This document shows, piece after piece, positions 50,602 through 64,000 of a stretch of DNA of 64,000 bases. The DNA is from DASRHK01 sp963776465 (GTDB taxonomy: Bacteria > Pseudomonadota > Gammaproteobacteria > Nevskiales > Nevskiaceae): positions 248,001 through 312,000 of the forward strand of contig CAVZMV010000001.1 of assembly GCA_963776465.1 (NCBI GenBank), in the 5' to 3' direction. The position numbers were made by a program, and so were the translations under genes. The notes under the pieces were generated by a model. The model searched no databases and was not told where the DNA came from. It saw nothing but the letters and a program-made list of their open reading frames with translations. Numbering within the stretch: the first letter of the stretch is position 1; every line of letters starts with the position of its first letter.

Positions 50602-51721
50602 GAAAAGCGGCGCCATCCCGTCGCTCGACGGCATCCGCGCCATCGCGGTGTCGCTGGTGTTCCTCGCCCACAGTGGCCTCGAGCACCTGATCCCCGGCGG
50701 CCTGGGCGTCACCATCTTCTTCGTGCTGTCGGGCTTCCTCATCACCACGCTGATGCGCATGGAGCACGCCTCCAGCGGCACGGTCGGCTTCAAGGCGTTC
50801 TACCTGCGCCGCTTCCTGCGGCTGATGCCGCCGCTGGTCGTCGTCGTGGCGCTCGCAGCCTTGCTGAGCGCCATCGGCCTCGCCGACGGCAGCTTCAGCG
50901 TCGGCGGCCTGATGTCGGTGCTGTTCTACGTCGGCAACTACTTCGTGATCGCGCAGGACTTCAACGGCCTGCCGCAGGGACTCGGGGTGATGTGGTCGCT
51001 GGCGGTCGAGGAGCACTTCTACCTGTTCTACCCGCCGCTGGCGCTGCTGCTCCTGCACGCCGCGCGCGTGCGCATCTCGGCCGGGGTGCTCGCGGCGTTG
51101 TGCGCCGTGGTGCTGGCCTGGCGCTGCTGGCTGACCTCGCACGGCGCGCCCGAGGCCTACATCACCATGGCGACCGACACGCGCATCGACGCGATCCTCG
51201 CCGGCTGCCTGCTGGCGCTCTGGCGCAATCCCTGGCTTGACCCGCTGCCGGCAAAGAACCGCGGCCGCGATCTCGCCATCGCCGTCGGCTGCGTCGCGCT
51301 CCTGCTGGCCACGGTCGGCTTCCGCGGCGAGTACTTCCGGATGACGCTGCGCTACACGCTGCAGGGCCTGGCCATCGCGCCGCTGATCTACCTTGCCGTC
51401 GCCAACGCCGCCGAGCGGCCATTCCGCTGGCTCAACGCCGCGCCGCTGGTCTACATCGGCAAGGTCTCCTACACGATCTACCTGTGCCACCACCTGCTGC
51501 TGTCGATGCTGCAGAAGCAGGCGCCGGCGCTGGGCTGGCTCGGCGTCACGCTGATCGGCGCGCTGCTGACGCTGGCCGTGGCCGAGCCGATGCGGCGCCT
51601 GGTGGAAGAGCCGTGCGCCAGGCTGCGGCAGCGGCTGCATGGCAAGCGTCGGGTCCGCGCTGACGCGCTTGACCCGACCTACGCGAACAATGCCGTCGTT
51701 GGCATGAACACCTCGCCATGA
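50588..51721 (+). CDS. Acyltransferase 3 family membrane protein (OafA/ExoZ-like)
   Basis: 377 residues from a GTG inside the previous gene. Motifs are IPSLDGIRAIAVSLVFLAHSGLE (catalytic His region), TIFFVLSGFLITTLM, FYLRRFLRLMPPL, WSLAVEEHFYLFYPPLAL and SYTIYLCHHLLL. About ten membrane helices are predicted. These enzymes add acetyl or other acyl groups to polysaccharides. In this locus the acyl group could also be a peptide/polyketide-derived one, which would be new; that is speculation. Confidence 0.92.
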   Translation: MSAPKKSGAIPSLDGIRAIAVSLVFLAHSGLEHLIPGGLGVTIFFVLSGFLITTLMRMEHASSGTVGFKAFYLRRFLRLMPPLVVVVALAALLSAIGLADGSFSVGGLMSVLFYVGNYFVIAQDFNGLPQGLGVMWSLAVEEHFYLFYPPLALLLLHAARVRISAGVLAALCAVVLAWRCWLTSHGAPEAYITMATDTRIDAILAGCLLALWRNPWLDPLPAKNRGRDLAIAVGCVALLLATVGFRGEYFRMTLRYTLQGLAIAPLIYLAVANAAERPFRWLNAAPLVYIGKVSYTIYLCHHLLLSMLQKQAPALGWLGVTLIGALLTLAVAEPMRRLVEEPCARLRQRLHGKRRVRADALDPTYANNAVVGMNTSP

Positions 51722-52641
51722 AGACCATCACTGCCCGCACCAGCGTCTGCATCGCCACCTATCGCCGGATGGATCGCCTGGCGCTGCTGCTCGACGATCT
51801 GACCAGGCAGAACACGCTGCCGCTGGAAGTGGTGGTCGTCGACAACGACGCGCACTCCAGCGCGCATCCCGTGGTCGAGGCCTGCCGCGCGGCCGGCGCG
51901 CCCTTCCCGATCGTCTACGGCATCCAGCCGACCAAGAACATCTCGCTGACGCGCAACCGCACCGTCGAGCTCGCGCGCGGCGAGTGGCTCGCCTTCATCG
52001 ACGACGACGAGCGCGCCCCGCCCGACTGGCTGGAGAACCTCGCCTCCGCCGCCAAGCGCTTCGACGCCGGCGGCGTGCTCGGCCCGGTGGTCCCGACCGT
52101 GCCCGAGGAAGCGCCCTCCTGGATCCGTCGCGGCAACTTCTACGACTGGCCGCGCACGCTCAGCGGCATCATGGTGCCGCCGAACCGCCTGCGCTTCGGC
52201 AACGTGCTGCTGCGCGCGGACCTGCTGCGCACCGGCGAGGCGCCCTTCGATCCCGCCTACGGCATCACCGGCGGCGAGGACGGAGATCTCCTCACGCGCC
52301 TGGTGCAGAAAGGCGCGCGCATCATCTGGTGCGACGAGGCGCAGGTGCACGAGCCGATCGAGCAGACCCGCCTGTCGCTGAACTGGCTGCTGAAGCGGTC
52401 GCTGCGCGGCGGCCAGGATTTCGCGCGCCACACGCTGGCCGGTCGCTACGGCGAAGCCACCACCGCGCGCCGCCTGAAGCTGATGTCGCGCGCGCTGGCG
52501 CAGCTCGGCCTCGCGGCCGCGTTCGCGCTGGTGTGCCTGCCGCTGGGCCGTCATCACGCCGCCCGCTGGCTGACGCGCGCCGTCGCCAATTTCGGAAAGC
52601 TCTCGGTGCTCTGGGGCTGGCATTACCGCGAGTACGCATAA
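51718..52641 (+). CDS. Glycosyltransferase family 2 (GT-A fold)
   Basis: 307 residues with ATGA overlap. TSVCIATYRRMDRLALLLDDLTRQ is the start of the GT-A fold, LAFIDDDERAPPDWLENL the DxD metal site, and GITGGEDGDLLTRLVQKGARIIWCDEAQVHEP the ED catalytic-base region. C-terminal hydrophobic segments may anchor it. It adds a sugar to the lipid-linked repeat unit at the cytoplasmic face of the inner membrane. Confidence 0.9.
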   Translation: MKTITARTSVCIATYRRMDRLALLLDDLTRQNTLPLEVVVVDNDAHSSAHPVVEACRAAGAPFPIVYGIQPTKNISLTRNRTVELARGEWLAFIDDDERAPPDWLENLASAAKRFDAGGVLGPVVPTVPEEAPSWIRRGNFYDWPRTLSGIMVPPNRLRFGNVLLRADLLRTGEAPFDPAYGITGGEDGDLLTRLVQKGARIIWCDEAQVHEPIEQTRLSLNWLLKRSLRGGQDFARHTLAGRYGEATTARRLKLMSRALAQLGLAAAFALVCLPLGRHHAARWLTRAVANFGKLSVLWGWHYREYA

Positions 52642-52657
52642 AGGAATCGCCCCGCCC

Positions 52658-53845
52658 ATGTCCCTCCTGCTCCACGCCATCCTTGCCCTGCTCTGGATCC
52701 CGGCGGTCGCCTGCTGCGTTTACCTGCTCGCGCTGACGCTGCTGTCGGGCAAGCCCAGAACGCCGGCGCGATCGTCGGGCCGCCTGCGCTTCGACGTCAT
52801 CGTGCCCGCGCACGACGAAGCGGCGGTGATCGCCCGCACCGTCGAGAGCCTGCTGGGGCTGGACTGGCCGCGCGACCAGTTCCGCATCTTCGTCGTCGCC
52901 GACAACTGCACCGACGCCACGGCGTCGCTGGCGCGCGCCGCCGGCGCCTACGTGATCGAGCGCAACAGCGCCGATCTGCGCGGCAAGGGCTACGCGCTGC
53001 AGTACGCGTTCCGCGCCAGCCATGAAGCGGCCTGGGCCGACGCCGTGGTCGTGGTCGACGCCGACTCCACCGTTTCCACCAACCTGCTCGAAGCCTTCGC
53101 CGCGCGCATCGAAGCCGGCGCCGATGCGGTGCAGGCGCACTACGGCGTGCTCAACCCCCAGGCCTCGTGGCGCACGCAGCTCATGACCGTGGCCAAGACC
53201 TGCTTCCACGTGGTGCGCTCGCGCGGCCGCGAGCGGCTGCGCCTGTCCTGCGGACTGCGCGGCAATGGCTGGTGCGTGACGCATCACCTGCTCGCCGAAG
53301 TCCCCTACTCCGCGTTCTCGCTGGCCGAGGACGTCGAGTACGGCATCACGCTGGGCCTGGCCGGACATCGCGTGCACTACGCCGACGAGGCGCACGTGCT
53401 GGGCGAGATGGTTACGGTCGAGCGCGCGGCGCGCACGCAGCGTCGCCGCTGGGAAGACGGCCGCGCGTTGCTGCTGCGCACGCAGACCAAGCCATTGCTG
53501 CGCGCCGCCTGGGGCTATTCCGACGCCGCGTGCCTGGATCTCGCGCTGGACCTCTTGCTGCCGCCGATCACCACCGTCGGCTTTGCCATCGTCCTGCTGA
53601 CGGCCGCGACCCTGCCTGTTGCCGTCTTCGCGCCCGGCTTCGCGTTCTGGATCGCGCCGGCGCTGTTCTGCTGCGCGAGCCTGGGCGTGCACGTCGCGCG
53701 CGGCTGGCAGCTGAGCGGCCTTGGCGCGCGCGGCTTCCTGGCGTTGGCGCAGGCCCCGCGCTTCCTGTTCTGGAAGATGGCCCTGGCGCTGCGCACGCGC
53801 GCGTCGGTCGAGTGGATCCGCACCGCGCGGGAGCCGCGCCCGTGA
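52658..53845 (+). CDS. Membrane-associated glycosyltransferase family 2
   Basis: 395 residues. An N-terminal membrane helix is followed by RFDVIVPAHDEAAVIARTVESLLGLDWP, VVVDADSTVSTNLLEAF (DxD), LAEDVEYGITLGLAGHRVHY (ED) and QRRRWEDGRALLL, a QxxRW processive-type motif. Two or three C-terminal helices follow. It resembles cellulose/hyaluronan-synthase-like enzymes that use a lipid or growing-chain acceptor. A 16-base gap separates it from the previous gene, and the next gene overlaps its stop. Confidence 0.9.
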   Translation: MSLLLHAILALLWIPAVACCVYLLALTLLSGKPRTPARSSGRLRFDVIVPAHDEAAVIARTVESLLGLDWPRDQFRIFVVADNCTDATASLARAAGAYVIERNSADLRGKGYALQYAFRASHEAAWADAVVVVDADSTVSTNLLEAFAARIEAGADAVQAHYGVLNPQASWRTQLMTVAKTCFHVVRSRGRERLRLSCGLRGNGWCVTHHLLAEVPYSAFSLAEDVEYGITLGLAGHRVHYADEAHVLGEMVTVERAARTQRRRWEDGRALLLRTQTKPLLRAAWGYSDAACLDLALDLLLPPITTVGFAIVLLTAATLPVAVFAPGFAFWIAPALFCCASLGVHVARGWQLSGLGARGFLALAQAPRFLFWKMALALRTRASVEWIRTAREPRP

Positions 53846-55217
53846 CCGAGCCCACGCCGCAGCGCCCGCCCTCGGGCATCGGGGCCAAGGTCGCGAGCCT
53901 CGGCCAGCACGGCGTGTTCGTGCGCATGTTCAGCAGCGCGGTGATGAGCCAGGCGGTGCTGTCGGCCGCGAGCTTCCTCATCGGCCTGCTGCTGATCCGC
54001 CACACCACCGAGACGCAGTACGGCCTCTACGTGCTGGCGACCAGCGCCATCCTGCTGCTGACGTCGCTGCAATCCTCCTTCTTCGGCCCGGCGATGGTGA
54101 TCCGCATGACGCCGCTGGACCGCGCCGGCCGCGGCGACGTCGTCGGCGGCCTGTACCGCGAGCAGCGCCGCCTGCTGCGGCCGATGACCTGGATCGCGAT
54201 CGTCGTCGTCGGCGCGCTCTACGCCTTCGACATCGTCCCGACCAATGTCGCGATGCTGCTGATGGCGACCATCGTCGCGATCCTGGCCGTCCTCAAGCGC
54301 GAGTACTTCCGCACCGCGCTGTTCGCGCACCGGCGCGCGCACGACGTGCTGCGCGGCGACATGCTGTTCGTGGTGATGCTGCTGGTCGGCGCCTTCATCG
54401 CCACGCTGACGCCGCTGCCGGCGGTGGTCGCCACCGCCACGATGGCGTTGTCGGCGCTCGTCGCCGCAAGCCTGCTGTCCGCCTCGCTCAAGCGCAACGA
54501 AGCCTGGAACGAGCAAGGCATGCCCGGCATCCTCGGTCAGATCGCCGCCGGCGCCGGCTGGGCCACTTCCGGTGCCGCGATCCACTGGCTGTTCAGCCAG
54601 GGCTACACCTACGTCGTCGCGGCGACGCTCGACGTCGCCGCCGTCGCCGCCATCGCTTCCACGCGCCTGCTGCTGATGCCGATCAACCTGCTGTCCACCG
54701 GCATCAGCTCGATGATGCTGCCGGTCACCTCGGGCTGGCTGCACGTCCACGGCGTGCGCGTCGTGTTCGGCCGGCTGCTGGCGGTCGCCTTCGCCATTGG
54801 CGCCGCGGCCACGGTGTACCTCGGCGTGATGTGGCTGTCGCGCGACTGGATCTTCGCGGGCGTGCTGCGCAAGCAGTTCGAGCATCGCGACGAGCTGTTG
54901 CTGCTGTGGTCGGCGATCTCGCTGGTGATGGTGCTGCGCGACCAGCTGCGTTACCTGCCGCTGGCGCGCGCGCGCTTCCGCCGCCTGACCGGCCTTGCCG
55001 CGCTGTCCGCCTCGCTGTCCCTCGCCGCGACCTACTGGGGCATGCTCAATTACGACGTGCCCGGCGCGCTGTTCGGCGTGCTCGCCGGCGAGGTGGTCAG
55101 CGTCCTGGGCACCATCATCCTGTCGCTGTGGGAGATGGACGAGAAGCCGGACGCTGCGAACGACCCCGCGCCGGCGGCGACGCCGTCGAGCACCAGTCTC
55201 AACGAGGCGGTGCGCAC

Positions 55218-55221
<4 letters not shown>
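53842..55221 (+). CDS. Polysaccharide flippase (Wzx/MATE-like membrane protein)
   Basis: 459 residues from a GTG overlapping the previous stop. About 12 membrane helices; SAVMSQAVLSAASFLIGLLLIRHTTETQYGLYVLATS is the typical first repeat of polysaccharide transporters. It should flip the undecaprenyl-linked repeat unit to the periplasmic side. Its stop (TGA at 55219) overlaps the GTG of the NRPS-PKS gene. This stop/start coupling of a flippase to a megasynthase is the strongest physical link between the two pathways. Confidence 0.9.
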
Positions 55222-60115
<4,894 letters not shown>

Positions 60116-60119
<4 letters not shown>

Positions 60120-63100
60120 GTGGTGCGCAGGAGATCCCCGGCCTGATCGAGCACGATCCGTTCGCGGATGGTGCCCTGGAGGGCTTCGAGCCGGTCACCG
60201 AGTCGCAGCGCGAGCTGTGGCTGGCGGCCGCGCTCGGGCGCGAGGTCAACATCGCCTTCAACGAGGGGCTGGTGTGGACGCTCGCCGGCGAGCTCGACGT
60301 CGCGGCGCTGGAGGGCGCGGTCCAGCAGGTCGTCGCCCGCCACGACTCGCTGCGCGCCTGCTTCTCCGCCGACGGGCGCTGGATGTGCGTGCGCGGCGCG
60401 CTGGACGTGCAGCTGCCGGTGACGTCGCTGGAGAAGAACCCCGACCCGGCCGGCGCGCTGCGCGATGCCGCCGGCAAGCTGACCGGAACCTCGCTCGATC
60501 TCGAGCGCGGGCCCTTGTTCCGCTTCGAGCTCTATCGCACGACCTCGACCCTGCACCACCTGCTGTTCGTGGCCCACCACATCGTCTGCGACGGCTGGTC
60601 GTACAAGGTCATCGGCGAGGAGCTGTGCGCGCTCTATAACGCCTTGCGCGACGGCAAGCCGGCGCAGCTGCCTGCGCCCGACCAGTACCGCGACTACGCC
60701 ACGCGCGAGCGGGCGTTCATCGAATCGCCGCGCGCCAAAGAATGCCTGGACTACTGGATGCAGCAGCTGCGCGATCCGCCGGCGCCGCTGTCGCTGCCGA
60801 GCGATCGGCCGCGCGCGCCCAGCCGCAGCTACGCCGCCGAGCGCTTCGATCATCGCCTGCCCAAGGACGCCACCGCCGCGCTGCGCAAGTTCGCGGCCGC
60901 GCAGAACGTCAGCCTGGTCACGGCGCTCTTCGGCGCATTTGCGGTGCTGTCGCACCGCCTGGGCGGCGACGAGGACCTGGTGATCGGCGTCGCCGCCGCC
61001 GGACAGACGCTGCACGAGCTGCCCAACCTCGTCGGCCACTGCGTGCACTTCATCCCGTTGCGGCTGCGGCCGCGCGGCTTCATGACCGTGCGCGATTTCC
61101 TCAAGCACGCGCGCGCCACCATGCTCGACGCGGTCGAGCACCAGGGCGTGACCTACGGCACGCTCCTGCGCCACCTGAAGATCAAGCGCGATCCGTCGCG
61201 GCCGCCGCTGATCTCCATCGCGCTCAACATCGACGGGCACGACGGCGAGCTGCAATGGTCGGGCCTGCAGGTCTCGTCCGATCGCATCCACCGGCAGGCC
61301 GAGAACTTCGAGCTGTTCCTGAACATCGTCGACGACGGCACGGAGCTGGTGCTGCAGTGCTCGCACAACACGCAGCTCTTCAGCGCCGCCAGCATGCGCA
61401 GCCGCATGCGCGAGCTGGAGACGCTGCTGCGCGCGCTGCCGCAGAACCTGGACGCGAGCCTCGCCGACCTGCCGCTCTCCAACGCCGCCCCGGCGCAGAA
61501 CCCCGAGCCCGTCGCCGACCTGCCGATCCCCGAAGGCAGCGTCCACGGACTGATCGCCCAGCAAGCTGCGCGCACGCCCGACGCCATCGCCGTGGAATGC
61601 GGCGGCACGCGGTTCACGTTCGCCGAGCTCCTGGCGCGCGCCGACGCCATCGCCGCGGCCCTGCAGGCGCGCGGCCTGAAAGCCGGCGACTTCGCCGGCG
61701 TCTGCCTGCGCCGCACCGCGCAGCTGCCCGCGGCGCTGCTGGCCGTGATGAAGTGCGGCGCGGCCTACGTGCCGCTGGATCCCGAGCTGCCGGCGGCGCG
61801 GCTGCAGTTCATGTTCGGCGATGCCAAGGCGCGCCTGCTGCTGTGCGAGCAGGCGACGGCTGGCGCGCTCGACTCGGGCCCGCGCGTGCTGCTGGAAGAG
61901 ATCCAGGGCAGCGCACCCGCGCCCGTCGACGTCAAGGTCGACGCAGGCGCGCCCGCCTATGCCATCTACACCTCGGGATCGACCGGCACGCCCAAGGGCG
62001 TGATCGCGCATCACCGCGGCGTCATCAACTGCATGGAAGGCACGCGCGCACGCATCAGCCTTGCGCCGAGTGACGCGCTGCTGGCGATCGCCACCTACGC
62101 GTTCGACGCCTCGATCCTGGAGCTCTACATGCCGCTGCTGTTCGGCGCGCGGCTGGTGCTCGCCACCGAGGAAGAGACCAAGGACGGCGCCCTGCTCGCC
62201 CGCGCGATCGAGCGCCACGGCATCACCCGCATCTTCACCGCTCCCTCGGCCTGGCGCCTGCTGCTCGCCGCCGACTGGCAGGGCAAGAAGGATCTCGTCG
62301 GCATCTCCTGGGCGGAGCCGCTGACGCCGGACCTGGCGCGCGCGCTGCTGCCGCGCATGAAGGAGCTGTGGAATCTCTACGGCCCCACCGAGGCCACCGT
62401 CTGGATGCTCGGCTGCCGGATCACCGACGCCGACGCGACCATCACCATCGGCACGCCGATGGCCAACACGCGCGCCTACATCCTGGACGATCAGCGCCGT
62501 CCGGTGCCCGCGGGCGTCACCGGCGAGCTGTACGTCGGCGGCGCGGGCGTGGCGATCGGCTATCTCAACCGCCCCGAGCTCACCGGCGAGCGCTTCGTCG
62601 CCGATCCCTTCGAACAGGGACGTTCAAGTGCGGACGCGGGACAGGACGTCCGGTTTGCGTCCGCGAGCGCGATGAACGCGCGCATGTACCGCACCGGAGA
62701 TCTCGCGCGCTGGACCGCCGACGGCGACGTGGAGTGCCTCGGCCGCATCGACCACCAGGTGAAGCTGCGCGGCTTCCGCATCGAGCTGCCCGAGATCGAG
62801 GCCGCGCTCAAGCTCTGCGCCGGTGTCGACGAGTGCGCCTGCGGCGTGCGCGAGCGTGCGCCCGGCGATCCGCGCCTGGTGGCGTGGGTGAAGCTGCGCG
62901 ACGAGGTCGGCGCCACCGCTTCCGACCTGCGCCAGGAGCTGCGCGAGCGGCTGCCCTCCTACATGGTGCCGCAGCACTTCCGCGTGCTCGACGCGCTGCC
63001 GCGCCTGCCCAACGGCAAGCTCGACCGCCAGGGCCTGCCCAATCCGTTCGCGCAGACCGAGGAGGTCGCGCGCGCGGCGCCGCGCACGCCGGCCGAGGAG

Positions 63101-63349
63101 CGCATCGCCACGATCTGGCGCGAAGTGCTGGGCCACGATTCCTTCGGCGTCGGCGACCGCTTCCTGGACGTCGGTGGCCATTCGCTGCTGGCCGTGGACG
63201 TCGCCGTGAAGCTGCGCGACGCCTTCGGCGCCAAGCTGCTGCTGCGCGAGGTGATGACCGACACGCTGGCGCAGCTGGCCCTGGATTGCAGCGCCAGCGC
63301 CGCGGCGTGCGGCACCGCGGGCGTGCAGCTCGTGGCCGAGGGCCGCTGA
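60116..63349 (+). CDS. Nonribosomal peptide synthetase, C-A-PCP
   Basis: 1077 residues from a GTG overlapping the previous stop. Condensation domain (about 20-450; HHIVCDGWS active site), adenylation domain (about 465-960; YTSGSTGTPKG, YGPTEATVW, YRTGDLARW, GRIDHQVKLRGFRIE) and peptidyl carrier (S1023 in VGGHSLLA). The A-domain pocket is odd: the usual GGE motif is SWAEP, and the code reads approximately D-A-I-F-I-W-L-V-W-K, so the substrate cannot be guessed and activity should be tested. A block of about 23 residues between FVADPF and ARMYRTGD comes from a palindromic repeat. It has no TE, so the chain must be passed on. Confidence 0.93.
62630..62664. repeat. Palindromic element inserted in an adenylation-domain loop
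   Basis: Arms GCGGACGC (62630-62637) and GCGTCCGC (62657-62664) flank an inner GGACGTCC palindrome (62644-62651). The surrounding 62611-62680 encodes the extra EQGRSSADAGQDVRFASASA stretch that most A domains lack at this point. Confidence 0.65.
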
Positions 63350-63350
63350 C

Positions 63351-64000
63351 ATGGAGCCGATCTATTTCGGACCGCGCGGCCGCCTGTTCGGCCTGCGCTC
63401 CGAGGCTATGGGCAAGCCGCGGCGCACCGCCGTGCTCATCTGCCACAGCTGGGGCGTGGAGTACATGCGCAGCTATCGCGCGTTGTATCTGCTGGCGCAG
63501 CAGCTGGCGGCGCGCGGCTTCGAGACGCTGCGCTTCGATTACTCCGGCACCGGCGACTCCGCCGATCCCGCCGACGGCATGACGCTGGATTGCTGGATCG
63601 AGGACATCCGCTGCGCCGCGCGCGAGCTGCGCGAGCTCTCCGGCGCCGACCGCGTCTGCCTGCTCGGGCTGCGTCTCGGCGGCCTCCTGGCGCTGCGCGC
63701 CGCGACCGAAGGCCTGCGCGCCGACGCCACGGCGCTGTGGGACCTGCCGGAGTCCGGCCTGCACTGGATCTCCGAGCTGCAGGAGCTGGATCGCCTGCAC
63801 TACGCACGCAAGAACCGCTACCTGCCCGCGGCGCTGCGCCTGGCGCCCCTGCCCGGCGAGCTTCTCGGCTGCCCGTGGCCGGCGCCGCTGGACAAGGCGG
63901 TGGCAACGCTTTCGCCGACGGCGCCGACGACGACACAGCTCATCAACCTGCGCAGCGACGATCTGCCCGCAGCGCGTCTCCCCGGCGAGGAGATCCGGCT
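63351..64000 (+). CDS. Alpha/beta-hydrolase fold protein, 3' truncated (exosortase-system-hydrolase-like)
   Basis: The frame opens at ATG 63351, one base after the NRPS stop, and runs off the window (216 residues seen). It begins with YFGPRGRLFGL. The oxyanion part is AVLICHSWGVEYMRSYRALYLLAQQLAARGF and RFDYSGTGDSADP. Where the nucleophile elbow GxSxG should be it has GLRLGG. I associate that form with hydrolases accompanying exosortase-type polysaccharide loci rather than with type II editing thioesterases. Its role with the NRPS or the polymer is unknown. Confidence 0.8.
   Translation, partial: MEPIYFGPRGRLFGLRSEAMGKPRRTAVLICHSWGVEYMRSYRALYLLAQQLAARGFETLRFDYSGTGDSADPADGMTLDCWIEDIRCAARELRELSGADRVCLLGLRLGGLLALRAATEGLRADATALWDLPESGLHWISELQELDRLHYARKNRYLPAALRLAPLPGELLGCPWPAPLDKAVATLSPTAPTTTQLINLRSDDLPAARLPGEEIR

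Noticed and set aside
53721..55217. An N-terminal extension of the NRPS-PKS reading frame by about 500 residues
   Set aside because: This part overlaps the flippase in another frame and is Arg-rich nonsense; the GTG at 55218 fits the adenylation domain start and the operon coupling.
63351..64000. A type II editing thioesterase for the NRPS
   Set aside because: The nucleophile elbow reads GLRLGG, not GxSxG, and the N-terminal region looks more like exosortase-associated hydrolases.

Overview
The window reads as a high-GC gammaproteobacterium, most likely order Xanthomonadales/Lysobacterales. The evidence is GC-rich, densely packed, often overlapping genes; REP-type palindromes of the TGTAGGAG...CTCCTACA kind and two or three other short palindrome families; TonB-dependent transport; an S8 protease with PPC domains; and a CvaB/RaxB-like peptide exporter. 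This placement is inference, since no 16S or marker phylogeny is available. No IS element, CRISPR array, rRNA or plasmid origin was seen.

Layout. 0-5.3 kb: the end of a macro-domain protein, a secreted PHP/BNR-repeat protein, a possible small RNA, a lone receiver protein, tRNA-Val(CAC) and a sulfatase. 5.3-21.2 kb: a divergent island that looks built to import and break down D-amino-acid-containing peptides. The left operon is GntR, POT peptide transporter, D-aminoacylase-like lipoprotein and a small lipoprotein. The right operon is TonB receptor, small outer-membrane barrel, two paralogous membrane-anchored serine hydrolases, a second (frameshifted) D-aminoacylase-like protein, dipeptide epimerase, D-amino acid dehydrogenase and RidA. 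Two copies of the palindrome TCGTATACGA lie between the operons, one of them inside a good promoter. 21.3-24.8 kb: branched-chain 2-oxo acid dehydrogenase E1alpha, E1beta and E2. 24.8-28.1 kb: a lipoprotein, an FMN reductase, a SET-domain protein, a receiver protein and a membrane-anchored trypsin-like protease.

28.1-34.9 kb: a double-glycine peptide (bacteriocin-like) export locus. It holds a LuxR-type regulator, a near-ideal lux box, a Gly-rich precursor with a GG leader, a rhomboid protease, an HlyD-like adaptor, a C39-peptidase ABC exporter and a secreted protein of unknown function. 35-40.8 kb: a secreted S8 protease (frameshifted), a TonB-C-like lipoprotein, HemD, two proteins sharing a paralogous C-terminal domain, a GFA-family protein and a small periplasmic protein.

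40.8-64 kb: an unusual combined locus. On the minus strand are an NRPS (C-A-PCP-TE with a cysteine in place of the TE serine) and its phosphopantetheinyl transferase. Divergent from them is one nearly gapless operon: Wza-like exporter, Wzz/GumC-like chain-length protein (frameshifted), CpsD-like ATPase, Wzy-like polymerase, acyltransferase, two glycosyltransferases and a Wzx-like flippase. It runs directly, with stop/start overlaps, into an NRPS-PKS (A-PCP-KS-AT-ACP), an NRPS (C-A-PCP) and an alpha/beta-hydrolase cut off by the window end. The coupling suggests that an exopolysaccharide and a small peptide-polyketide are made together. Several palindromic repeats are translated in frame inside enzymes here and in the E2 gene.
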